Assembly: GCA_022360075.1 (NCBI GenBank)
Contig: JAKSDN010001524.1
Location: 1-8,278, forward strand
Source of the DNA: Kiloniellales bacterium
GTDB lineage: Bacteria; Pseudomonadota; Alphaproteobacteria; Kiloniellales; JAKSDN01
Length of the DNA: 8,278 bases
Reading direction: 5' to 3'
In this document: positions 1 to 7,124 of the stretch, piece by piece
Position numbering within the stretch: the stretch's first letter is position 1
Layout: every line of letters starts with the position of its first letter
Made by a program: the position numbers and the translations under genes
The notes under the pieces: generated by a model
Told to the model about the DNA's origin: nothing
Databases searched by the model: none
Seen by the model: only the letters and a program-made list of their open reading frames with translations

Positions 1-3000
1 CATCGACGAGCTCGTTGAGTGAAACCGTCATGCGGTCCGAGAGCTCGCCGCGGGCGTGGAGCAGCATCGACTTGACGATGTGATCGGCGCGCTGGCCGTG
101 CCGGGCGATCGTCTTGAGATCGTCCGAGAGGGTCTCCAGCAGGTCGACCGCATCGTCCTTCGCCTCGGCCTCCAGGCTGTCCAGGCTCTCGCCCAGGACC
201 TCGGACAGCTCCTCGATCAGCTCGACCGAGGTCTCGGCGAAGTTGTTGATGAAGTTGAGCGGGTTCTTGATCTCGTGCGCGATCCCGGCAGTCAATTGGC
301 CGAGCGAGGCCATCTTCTCGGCCTGGACGAGCTGATCCTGCGCGTGCTTGAGATCTGCGAGAGCCTGTTCGGCCTCGTCCTTGGCCGCCAGCATGGCTTC
401 TTCGGCGTTCTTGCGCTCCGTCACGTCGCCCAGGGAGCCGATCATGCGATGGACGCGGCCCGTCTCGTCGCGGACGCCGAGCCCGTGGACGCGGACCCAA
501 CGATGGACACCCTTGCTCGTCTCGACCCGGAACTCCGAATTCAGGTATTCGGTCTCGCCCCGCAAGTGAGCCTTCAGGTTCTTGTGGTAGAGCTCGATGT
601 CATCGGGATGGACATGCTCGAGCCACTCATCACGCGCCATCTTGAGCCGATCGGGGCTAAGCCCGACAAGCGTCATGAATCGCGGCGAGACGTACATCTC
701 GTTCTTCTCGGCATCCCAGTCCCACAGACCTTCGTTGGCGCCTTCCATCGCGAGCGCGTAGCGCTCCTCGCTCACCCGCAGCGCCTCCTCGGCCTGCTTG
801 CGCTCCGTGATGTCGTAGTACCAAGACAGCCGCGCCGGCTCGCCCTCATAGTCCATCTTCAGAAGCGTCGCCAGGGCCCAGAAGGTCGTGCCGTCGACGC
901 GCCGCCTTTCACCCTCGACATCGCGCACGACGCCGTCTCTCTGGAACCGCGCCATCAGCGCGACCCTTTCGTCCGGGTCCACGTAGGATTGAGCCCACTT
1001 CAAGCTGTCCAAAGGCCTGTCGCCGAGACCGAACATCTCGCGAAAGCGCTCGTTGCCGAACAGGAACTCCTGCGTCCTGAGATTGGTGATGACCACGCCG
1101 GTCGGGCTTGAATCCAAGATCGCCTTGAGCCTTTGCTCGCTGTTGCGCAGCTCCTTTTCCGCGCGTTTGAGCTCCGTGATGTCGGCGTGGATGCCGACGA
1201 GGCTGCCGCTCTCGGTGAGGCGCTCGCGCGTCATGATCCAGCGGCCGTCCTCGAGGTGCTGAAGGAAGGCGCTGCGCCCGGGCTGGCGGTGCTCGCGCAG
1301 GCGCCGCTCCTTGTAGGTCTCGAGCTCTTCGTCCGCGAAGTGCTGGCCCCGCGCGACCGAGGTCGTGAAGATCTCCTCGAACGAGGTTCCAACCTCCATC
1401 TTATCGGCGACGAAGGGGAACATCCGCTTGTACTGGTTGTTGCAGAGCACCAGGCGATCGTCGGAATCGTAGAGGACGAAGCCCTCGGAGACGTTCTCGA
1501 TCGCGTCGCGGAGCGTGGCCTCGGCCGTCGCCGCCAGGTTGCGCTCGCGCTCGAGCGCGGCTTCGGCCTGCTTGCGCTCGGTGATATCGAGCTGAATCCC
1601 GCCCACCGACACGATCTCGCCGTCCGTTCCGCGCACAGGAAAGCGGATCGATGCCAGGGTATGGGGCTCGCCCTCGATCTCGATGTCGAACTCCCGTTCG
1701 AGGTTCTCTCCGCGCTCGATGACCATCCGGTCCTCGTCGCGAAAGCGCTCAGCGTCCTCGCGCGCATGGCTCTCGAACAGGGTGCGGCCGCGAATCTCCT
1801 CGTCGCGCACCTGGCAGACGGCTTCGTAACGCTTGTTGACCATGAGAAAGCGGCCGTCGCGGTCGCGCAGGAAGACGAGGGCCGGGATGTTGTCGATCAT
1901 GGTGCGCAGCAGCTCTTGGCTCTCGCGCAGCTCCCTTTCCGCGCGCAAGCGCGGCGTGATGTCGTAGATCCAGTTGAGCCGCGCCGCCTCGCCGCCGAAC
2001 TTGAAGGGCGCGAAGTTCAGCAGCGCATCGAACACGCTGCCGTCGGCACGGCGATAGCTGACCTCCTCGTCGACGATCGCCCCCTGCTCGCGGTAGCGCG
2101 CCAGCATGGGCTCGCGGATCGAGGGATCGGCATAGGCGGCCGCCACGTGACGCCCGATCAAGGCGTCCTTGTCCTCGCCGATCAGTTCCGCGTAGCGGCG
2201 GTTGACGAACATGATCCGGTCGTCGGCCTCGCGCGTGATGCGAATGCCCATGGGGCAGCTCTCGAGCATGGAGAAGAGCCGCTCCTCGCTCTCGCGCAAG
2301 GCCGCCTCGGCCAGCTTCTGTTCGGTGATGTCGTAGTACCAGGACAAGCGGACCGGCTTGTCGCCGTAGTCGATCTGCACGAAGGTCATGAGCGCCCAGA
2401 AGGCCGTACCGTCCAGGCGCCGCATCTCGCAAACGGCATCCCGCACCTCGCCGTCGCGCTCGAAGCGCGCGTAGAGTGCCTCGCGGTCTTCCTGCCGGAC
2501 ATAGCATTGGGTCCAATCGACGCTTTCCAGGTTCCGCTCGCCGACGCGGAACATCTCGCGAAAGCGATCGTTGGCGAAGCGTTCGCCGCTGCCGTCGCCC
2601 CAGATCGCGCCGACCGCGATCGGGCCCGCCGACAGGATCATCAGCAGCTTGTTCTCGCTCTCGCGCGCGGCCTTTTCCGCCTGTTTGCGTTGCGTGATGT
2701 CGTGGTAAATGCCCTCGGAGCCGATCACGCGGCCTTGTTCGTCCTTCACGAGCGACTCGTTGACCACCAGGACGCGGGTGCTGCCATCCCTGTGGTTTGC
2801 CACCACTTCGTAGGGCTCCGGCGTTTGGCCGCTGGTGATCAACGCAACGACTCGCTCGATGGTCTCGATGCTCGTCGTGTCCGTGACGAAATTCGTCCAA
2901 TGCGCCTTGCACTCGTCGGGGCTGTAGCCGAGCACGTTCTCGATAGACGGGGAGACGTAGGTGATGTCGCCATCGATGTCGAAGGTGGTGAAGAAGACGT

Positions 3001-3517
3001 CGTTCTTCAGGCCCTCGACCAAGTGGCGGTAGCGCATCTCGCTCGCCTTCAGGGCCTCGCGCGAGCGCCGGCTCTCGGTGATGTCGTACTCGATGCCGCC
3101 GATCGAGGGACGCGTTTCGCCCTCGCGCCAGATCGGGAACTTCATCGAAGCGTAGACCCGCGGCTCGCCGTCGACCTCGACCTCGATCTCCTCCTCGACC
3201 AGCCCGCCTTGCTCGATGACCTGCCGGTCGTGACGGCTATAGGCCTCGGCCTGCTCGCTCGGGAAGACCTCGTCGACCGTCTTGCCGCGCACTTTCTCGC
3301 GGTCGAGGTTGTAGCGATGCTCGTATTCGCTGTTGACGAAAGCCAGGCGCCCGGCGTGATCGCGCAGGAAGACCGCCGCGGGCGCGCGGTCGAACAGCGC
3401 TTGAAGGTCGGCTTGCTCCCGCTCCAAGACCGCGATCTGCGACCGTGCCTCGGCCAGCGCCTGCTCCAGCTCGGCGATCCGGCCCCCCGACGCCTCGGGG
3501 CTCATCTCTTTGCGCAC
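1..3517 (-). CDS. Multi-PAS sensor histidine kinase (C-terminus cut by window edge)
   Basis: This is the sensor kinase of a two-component system; it should autophosphorylate a histidine in response to signals read by PAS domains. No membrane segment or signal peptide is visible, so it is probably cytoplasmic. A short N-terminal coiled coil (about residues 12-40) leads into eight PAS domains. Each ends in a D-[IV]-T motif, with the Asp at residues 145, 273, 396, 519, 644, 779, 902 and 1031, counting from the GTG start. A coiled linker then leads to the dimerisation/phospho-acceptor domain, with H-box GIAHEIKNPLNF (His1081, codon 275-277) and a second helix containing HGQRADHIVKSMLLHAR (from residue 1140). 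The ATP-binding domain lies beyond base 1. All eight motifs and the H-box are in one frame. An in-frame TAA upstream leaves only GTG 3517 or ATG 3505 as starts; GGGGAG nine bases before the GTG favours it. The H-box style resembles the HPK4 group. The signal and the cognate regulator are unknown. Confidence 0.93.
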   Translation of the reverse strand, partial: MRKEMSPEASGGRIAELEQALAEARSQIAVLEREQADLQALFDRAPAAVFLRDHAGRLAFVNSEYEHRYNLDREKVRGKTVDEVFPSEQAEAYSRHDRQVIEQGGLVEEEIEVEVDGEPRVYASMKFPIWREGETRPSIGGIEYDITESRRSREALKASEMRYRHLVEGLKNDVFFTTFDIDGDITYVSPSIENVLGYSPDECKAHWTNFVTDTTSIETIERVVALITSGQTPEPYEVVANHRDGSTRVLVVNESLVKDEQGRVIGSEGIYHDITQRKQAEKAARESENKLLMILSAGPIAVGAIWGDGSGERFANDRFREMFRVGERNLESVDWTQCYVRQEDREALYARFERDGEVRDAVCEMRRLDGTAFWALMTFVQIDYGDKPVRLSWYYDITEQKLAEAALRESEERLFSMLESCPMGIRITREADDRIMFVNRRYAELIGEDKDALIGRHVAAAYADPSIREPMLARYREQGAIVDEEVSYRRADGSVFDALLNFAPFKFGGEAARLNWIYDITPRLRAERELRESQELLRTMIDNIPALVFLRDRDGRFLMVNKRYEAVCQVRDEEIRGRTLFESHAREDAERFRDEDRMVIERGENLEREFDIEIEGEPHTLASIRFPVRGTDGEIVSVGGIQLDITERKQAEAALERERNLAATAEATLRDAIENVSEGFVLYDSDDRLVLCNNQYKRMFPFVADKMEVGTSFEEIFTTSVARGQHFADEELETYKERRLREHRQPGRSAFLQHLEDGRWIMTRERLTESGSLVGIHADITELKRAEKELRNSEQRLKAILDSSPTGVVITNLRTQEFLFGNERFREMFGLGDRPLDSLKWAQSYVDPDERVALMARFQRDGVVRDVEGERRRVDGTTFWALATLLKMDYEGEPARLSWYYDITERKQAEEALRVSEERYALAMEGANEGLWDWDAEKNEMYVSPRFMTLVGLSPDRLKMARDEWLEHVHPDDIELYHKNLKAHLRGETEYLNSEFRVETSKGVHRWVRVHGLGVRDETGRVHRMIGSLGDVTERKNAEEAMLAAKDEAEQALADLKHAQDQLVQAEKMASLGQLTAGIAHEIKNPLNFINNFAETSVELIEELSEVLGESLDSLEAEAKDDAVDLLETLSDDLKTIARHGQRADHIVKSMLLHARGELSDRMTVSLNELVD

Positions 3518-3526
3518 TTGTCCAGA

Positions 3527-3532
3527 CTCCCC
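3527..3532 (-). promoter_or_regulatory. Ribosome binding site deciding the kinase start
   Basis: On the minus strand this reads GGGGAG and lies nine bases before the GTG at 3517. The alternative ATG at 3505 is 21 bases from it and has only a weak AAAGAG directly next to it. This favours the GTG start, which adds four residues. Confidence 0.5.
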
Positions 3533-3637
3533 AGCAAATCGGCTCGGGCCAGGTTATGCCATGCAGCCCATGCGCGCGAGCACAGGCCCCCTACCCGAAG
3601 GCCGAATGTCGCCCATCGAGGCGGCTCACTCAATGCG

Positions 3638-4735
3638 TCAGGGGCGGCGGTCTTCCGGCGCCGGCAGGTAAGGGTAGGGCGGGAGGCCGGCCTGCGCGCG
3701 GTCGGGGAACCAGCGGTTGTTCTCCCGACTTTGGCCGCCGACGATCACGTTGTCCCTGATCACGGCGGCCACCGGCCCGCCGTAGAGGATCGCGTTGGGG
3801 TGGTCCTTGATGATCAGGTTGTCCTCGATCACCGCTTCGTTGCGCTCGTGCTTCAGGCCTTCGTAGCCGATGCCGATCATCTCGTAGTTCACGCTGCGCG
3901 GCCCGATTTCCAGCACGTTGCCGCGGATGACGACCTCGCCGCCGTTCGAGATGTCGATCAGCCGGCTGTCATCGCCGTCGAGCGAGGCGACGACGCTCTG
4001 CTCGATGATCGTGCGCGCCGTGCGGCTCTTGATCTCGTGGCCTTGGCCTTTCGAGGACAGGAACTGCGTGCGCCGAATGATCAGCTCTTCGCCCAAGACA
4101 TAGACGCCGTGCGCTTGGCCGCCGTAGCCCAGCCGCTCGAAGCGGCTGTCTTCGATCAGGATCGTGCCTTTGCCGCCGAGCAGGCCCTGCTGGCTGTCGC
4201 GAAAGTGGACGCCGCGCAGGGTCAGATTGCGCCCTTCCAGACGGATGCAGGCGCCGTTGCCGTCGCGCACGGCAATGCCCGAGCACTCCAGGCCCTCGAT
4301 CACGGTGTCGTTGCCTTGAATGACCAGGGCCGCCTTGCCGCGCACGGCGGCGCCCTGCATATGAGCCCCGGGCTCGGCCCGGATCGTCACGCCGTCGGCC
4401 CGCAGCACCGCGCCTTCGCGATAGACACCGCTGGCGATCGTGACGATCTCGCCGAAGCGCGCGGCCCCGAGCGCCTCGGCGACGCTGTGGTGGTCGCAGG
4501 CCTCGCTCTGCGAACCCGGCGGGCAGACGCGCCGCTCGTCGATGCCCGTCTGGGTCTCGAGATAGATCCGGCCGTCGGGCCCGCGTTGTAGACGTCCGGG
4601 CTTGAAGAAGGAATCGGTGGGCAGGGAGGGCTCGGATGCGCTTTGGGCCCAAGCCCGGGCAAGGTGGAGCCCGCCTGCCGTCGACAGGAGCATTGCGCAA
4701 GCCAGCAGCGCGCGGAACGACGCGGCCATGCTCAT
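3638..4735 (-). CDS. Secreted right-handed parallel beta-helix protein
   Basis: This 365-residue protein is probably exported. It has a basic/hydrophobic N-terminus (about residues 8-24) and a good signal peptidase I site after Ala30 (AWA-QS). From about residue 85 to 335 it shows successive short strands with regularly placed I/V/L and G/N turns (for example VTIRAEPG, LVIQGNDTVIEG, LTLRGVHFRD, ILIEDSRFE, IIRRTQF, VVIRGNVLEIG, AVIEDNLIIKDH). This is the pattern of the Beta_helix/NosD-like right-handed parallel beta-helix fold, seen in polysaccharide lyases and other carbohydrate-acting proteins. Four cysteines (71, 80, 151, 163) form two close pairs that could be disulfides in the periplasm. 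The C-terminus is Pro-rich. No catalytic residues of a known lyase family could be assigned, so the activity is unknown. The start is ambiguous: AGGAG lies 12 bases before ATG 4735, while GAGGA lies 8 bases before a second in-frame ATG at 4729. The kinase gene follows after 120 bases on the same strand. Confidence 0.85.
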   Translation of the reverse strand: MSMAASFRALLACAMLLSTAGGLHLARAWAQSASEPSLPTDSFFKPGRLQRGPDGRIYLETQTGIDERRVCPPGSQSEACDHHSVAEALGAARFGEIVTIASGVYREGAVLRADGVTIRAEPGAHMQGAAVRGKAALVIQGNDTVIEGLECSGIAVRDGNGACIRLEGRNLTLRGVHFRDSQQGLLGGKGTILIEDSRFERLGYGGQAHGVYVLGEELIIRRTQFLSSKGQGHEIKSRTARTIIEQSVVASLDGDDSRLIDISNGGEVVIRGNVLEIGPRSVNYEMIGIGYEGLKHERNEAVIEDNLIIKDHPNAILYGGPVAAVIRDNVIVGGQSRENNRWFPDRAQAGLPPYPYLPAPEDRRP

Positions 4736-4846
4736 GGTCCTCGGATACTCCTGATCGCGGTTGTGAGAGGCTGGGCTTTGGTAGCACGACGATCACGGCT
4801 TGGGCGAGTGACAGTCTTGTGCCCTGTCGCCCGTCGTGGCGCTAGT

Positions 4847-4906
4847 GGTTCAATCCCGACACTTGAGTCCGATGAAATTGGATCAAGTGTCAACCAGAAT
4901 TGAACC
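4847..4906. repeat. Hairpin I of the palindromic element
   Basis: The outer stem is GGTTCAAT (4847-4854) pairing with ATTGAACC (4899-4906). The inner stem is GACACTTGA (4858-4866) with TCAAGTGTC (4883-4891), extended by TCC/GGA (4868-4870 with 4880-4882) after one bulged G. The apical loop is nine bases. No run of T follows on either strand, so it does not look like an intrinsic terminator. Confidence 0.75.
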
Positions 4907-4920
4907 CGACAAAGAGTTAC

Positions 4921-4973
4921 CTAGTGGGGCGGCCCGACATTCCGGGATCGGAATGTCGGAGTCGAACCACTAG
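4921..4973. repeat. Hairpin II of the palindromic element
   Basis: The outer stem is CTAGTGG (4921-4927) pairing with CCACTAG (4967-4973). An asymmetric internal loop of six and seven bases follows. The inner stem is a perfect ten-base CCGACATTCC (4934-4943) with GGAATGTCGG (4950-4959) around a six-base loop. There is no T-tract on either strand. The right arm reads CTAGTGGTTCGACTCCGAC on the minus strand and matches the start of hairpin I (4842-4860) at 16 of 19 bases. Confidence 0.75.
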
Positions 4974-4992
4974 GCCGAGACGACGGGCGCCC

Positions 4993-6912
4993 TTACAGAC
5001 GCGGCGCGGCGCGGCCCCTCGTTTGCTCGCGCGGGCACTTTTGCCACTGCTCGGGCGCGAGCATGCCCTTGGGCAGGCGGGTCTCGTGGTCGCCGCAGGC
5101 GTCTTCGAGCTGCTGCGGCGTCAGGCTTAGGACCCGGCTGAGATCGGCGCCGGCCAGGTCGGCGCCCTTCAGGATTGTGCCCAGCATGTTGACCGGCTGT
5201 CGCTCGGCATCGCCCGCGGAGGATTCGTCCGAGTACTTCCACCAGGCGATGTCGTCCTCGAAGCGCGCGTCCTTGAGCCGGGCATTCGTCAAGTTGGCGC
5301 TCGCCAGTCTCGAGCCGCCGAGGCTGGTCGACGTCATGTCGGCTCGCCGCAGGTTCGCGTCATCGAGAATTGCGCCCTTCAGCTTTGCGCCTCTGAGGTT
5401 GGCTCCGGTCAGATTGGCGCCCGCCAGATTGGCGCCCGTGAGCCGCGCGTCGCTCAGATCGGCGTCGGTGAGATTGGCGTTGGAGAGATCTGCCCACTTG
5501 AGGTTGGCGTCCTCGAGTTTGGCCCGCCTCAGATTGGCGCCTTTCAGGATGGCGTTCTTGAGGTTCACGGCCGCGAGGTTCGCTGCGTGCAGATTGGCGC
5601 CTTCGAGATTGCTGCCTTCGAGGTCGGCGCCGACCAGGCCGGTGGTGATCGCCTCGGCGAAGCGCAGATCCATGTTCTCGATCTCGGCCTGGCCGATGTC
5701 CTCCTTGGTCAGCTCGGCGTAGAGCCCGTAGCCGAGGAACTCGATCTGCTCGCCGCTGTCGATCGCGGCGTAGGAGAGGGAGATCGTCACCGCGGAGACA
5801 AGCGTGACCGCCGCTGCCTCGGCGACCAGGAAGCGGCGGCTGTAGCGGACGGCTCTGCGTCTGAGCGCGGCCCGCATGAAGCCGTAGAAGAAGATGCCCG
5901 ACCAGGTGGCCGCCAGAAGGCTGGCGATCAGCAGGACCACGCCGATGACGTCGTGTCGCGGCAGGTAGCGCAGCCACAGCAGAAAGATCGTGAAGGGCAC
6001 GAGCCCCCAAGCGGCGAAGAGGGAAAGACCCACTCTCATCCACCAGAGCGGCGGCTGATTGCGTTCGAGCAGGGGCACGTGGGCGCGCGCGAGGCTCATC
6101 AGCAGCCAGGGATAGGACTTCTGATCGATCGGGCTGCCGTCCGGAAAGACGGCGGGCAGGCGCGCCAGCGCCTCCCAGAGGCCTTGGAGGTAGAGATGGA
6201 AGTAGAAGTAGAGGCCGAGCAGGATCAGGGGCGCGGCCCAGTAGAAGCCGACGATGGGCACTTCCGACTGAATGATCGGCAGGTGCGTCGTCGCGCTGTT
6301 GACGATGAGCTGGGCGTCCGTGGTCGTCCAGATGGTGAGCCAGGCGTAGATGCAGCCGCCGACCATGGCGAGAAAGACGATGCGGGCCTGCTTGGAGGCC
6401 GTCTCCACGTACTTGAGGCCGTCAAAGCTGGCGATGTCTTCGGGAAGCTTGGCACCCGTGATGTCGGCGCCGGCGAACTCGTTGCCCAGCAAGCCCGTGA
6501 CATCCGTCAAATCGATGTTATGGAGCTTGGCGGTCTCCAGGCCTTGGACCCGGCTGAGATCCACACCCGTGAGATCGGCGCCCGTCAGATCGGCCTGGCT
6601 CAGGTCCACGTTGCTGAGGTTGGCGCCGCGAAGACAGGCCTTCCTCAGGTCGGCGCCGACGAGGTTGGCGTCGGAAAGCACCGCATTGCGCAGATCGGCC
6701 TTCTGCAGATTGGCGCGCTCGAGGTTGGCGCCGAAGAGGCGCGTGCCGCTCAGGTTCGCCTTGCGCAGGCCGGCATGCCGCAGATCGACGCCGTCCAGGT
6801 CGAAGTCGTGGAGATCGGCCTTGCTCAGATCGGCACGCCCGCCCTCGCTGCGGCCGGAGCGCGACCACCGAAGGTGGTCATCCAGGATCTGCCTGAGCTC
6901 TTCCGGGGACAT
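4993..6912 (-). CDS. Membrane protein with two pentapeptide-repeat domains
   Basis: The function is unknown. This 639-residue protein has five recognisable parts. Residues 1-24 (MSPEELRQILDDHLRW) resemble the short helical cap often found before pentapeptide repeats. A first run of A(D/N)Lxx repeats spans about 25-156. Five predicted membrane helices lie near 176-196, 218-242, 293-314, 321-345 and 362-383. A second, more regular repeat run spans about 426-551. The tail at 575-626 (GADLAGADLS, then LTPQQLEDACGD and a Cys near the end) is of a type common in this superfamily. Pentapeptide repeats fold into a right-handed quadrilateral beta-helix. Known members include DNA-gyrase-protecting proteins, but most have no assigned role and nothing here indicates gyrase protection. 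The start is ATG 6912, with GGGAG five bases upstream; a GTG four codons earlier lacks a good binding site. Basic loops suggest that the N-terminus is inside and the C-terminus outside the cytoplasm. Confidence 0.9.
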   Translation of the reverse strand: MSPEELRQILDDHLRWSRSGRSEGGRADLSKADLHDFDLDGVDLRHAGLRKANLSGTRLFGANLERANLQKADLRNAVLSDANLVGADLRKACLRGANLSNVDLSQADLTGADLTGVDLSRVQGLETAKLHNIDLTDVTGLLGNEFAGADITGAKLPEDIASFDGLKYVETASKQARIVFLAMVGGCIYAWLTIWTTTDAQLIVNSATTHLPIIQSEVPIVGFYWAAPLILLGLYFYFHLYLQGLWEALARLPAVFPDGSPIDQKSYPWLLMSLARAHVPLLERNQPPLWWMRVGLSLFAAWGLVPFTIFLLWLRYLPRHDVIGVVLLIASLLAATWSGIFFYGFMRAALRRRAVRYSRRFLVAEAAAVTLVSAVTISLSYAAIDSGEQIEFLGYGLYAELTKEDIGQAEIENMDLRFAEAITTGLVGADLEGSNLEGANLHAANLAAVNLKNAILKGANLRRAKLEDANLKWADLSNANLTDADLSDARLTGANLAGANLTGANLRGAKLKGAILDDANLRRADMTSTSLGGSRLASANLTNARLKDARFEDDIAWWKYSDESSAGDAERQPVNMLGTILKGADLAGADLSRVLSLTPQQLEDACGDHETRLPKGMLAPEQWQKCPREQTRGRAAPRL

Positions 6913-6917
6913 TTCAG

Positions 6918-6922
6918 CTCCC
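6918..6922 (-). promoter_or_regulatory. Ribosome binding site deciding the pentapeptide-gene start
   Basis: The minus strand reads GGGAG here, five bases before ATG 6912. The upstream in-frame GTG at 6924 overlaps this site and has no comparable motif of its own, so ATG is preferred. Confidence 0.65.
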
Positions 6923-7041
6923 ACGAGGCACCAATCCCGCGGTTTTCTGCCCTAATTGCTCATGAGACCGCCAATTATCCTTGGCTGTCTGTGCGAAGTC
7001 CCACACTGAAGCGATAGAGTATTCCAGGTCGAAAGAGCCGT

Positions 7042-7047
7042 TATACT
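7042..7047 (+). promoter_or_regulatory. Possible -10 element for the dehydrogenase gene
   Basis: TATACT in the divergent intergenic region is close to the sigma-70 -10 consensus and would put a transcription start about 70 bases before ATG 7125. No convincing -35 hexamer lies 16-18 bases upstream, so this is tentative. For the opposite gene, the minus strand carries GATAAT at 6974-6979, also without a clear -35. Confidence 0.3.
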
Positions 7048-7113
7048 CCTGTCCAAGACATGTTGCGGGCCTTGCCCTCGTTTCAGGAGATCCGCAAGAA
7101 AAAGAGCGAATGC

Positions 7114-7120
7114 GGGAGGA
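7114..7120 (+). promoter_or_regulatory. Ribosome binding site for the dehydrogenase
   Basis: GGGAGGA lies four bases before ATG 7125. It decides the start against in-frame codons further upstream (an ATG at 6981 and others), which lack such a motif and would prepend about 48 residues to the Rossmann fold. Confidence 0.75.
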
Positions 7121-7124
7121 AGCT

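Larger units (their letters stand above)
4828..4989. repeat. Nested palindromic intergenic element
   Basis: This compound inverted-repeat element fills most of the gap between the pentapeptide gene (stop 4993-4995) and the beta-helix gene. The outer arms are CGCCCGTCGT (4828-4837) and its exact complement (4980-4989). Inside them are CTAGTGGTTC (4842-4851) and its exact complement (4964-4973). Within these lie two separate hairpins at 4847-4906 and 4921-4973. The core is visibly more A/T-rich than the flanking genes, which hints at a separate origin. No open reading frame, transposase, tRNA fold or clean target-site duplication is apparent; CCCT occurs near both ends but is not directly adjacent on the left. 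It could be a REP/MITE-like repeat, an operator cluster or a structured untranslated region. The palindromic structure is directly visible; its function is not. Confidence 0.8.

Noticed and set aside
3518..3637. Possible sigma-54 promoter (TGGCCC followed by TTTGCT) or a terminator in the gap before the kinase gene.
   Set aside because: The GG-to-GC spacing is three bases too long for a -24/-12 promoter, and no stem followed by a T-run is present. I see no other clear signal in these 120 bases.
1133..4591. Very long plus-strand open frame (about 1150 codons) opposite the kinase and the beta-helix gene.
   Set aside because: It spans two real genes and their gap in antisense. Its translation is low-complexity A/L/V/D/R/E with a phrase like LRDVV recurring roughly every 125 codons, which is simply the reverse reading of the linkers between PAS repeats. 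High GC with few stops explains it. The minus strand shows clear PAS, H-box and signal-peptide features instead.
4842..4860. GGTTCAATCCC resembles the T-loop/B-box of a tRNA.
   Set aside because: No acceptor, D or anticodon arms can be drawn around it, and the pairing partners form the nested palindrome instead.
4870..4893. TTGACA on the minus strand inside hairpin I as a -35 promoter box for the beta-helix gene.
   Set aside because: No acceptable -10 hexamer lies 16-19 bases downstream, and the bases belong to a symmetrical stem. A promoter is not excluded but is not supported.
4828..4989. CRISPR array or phage attachment site.
   Set aside because: The repeats are inverted, few and unevenly spaced, with no regular spacers. 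There is no cas gene or integrase in the window.
5587..7017. Long plus-strand open frame opposite the pentapeptide gene, with regular motifs such as QIGAFEVGA.
   Set aside because: The periodicity is the antisense image of the pentapeptide repeats. The minus-strand frame has a good ribosome binding site, repeats and membrane helices.
6981..7124. N-terminal extension of the dehydrogenase to an ATG at 6981.
   Set aside because: The extension has no family similarity that I can see. GGGAGGA directly precedes ATG 7125, and the Rossmann motif normally starts within a few residues of the N-terminus, as it does from 7125.
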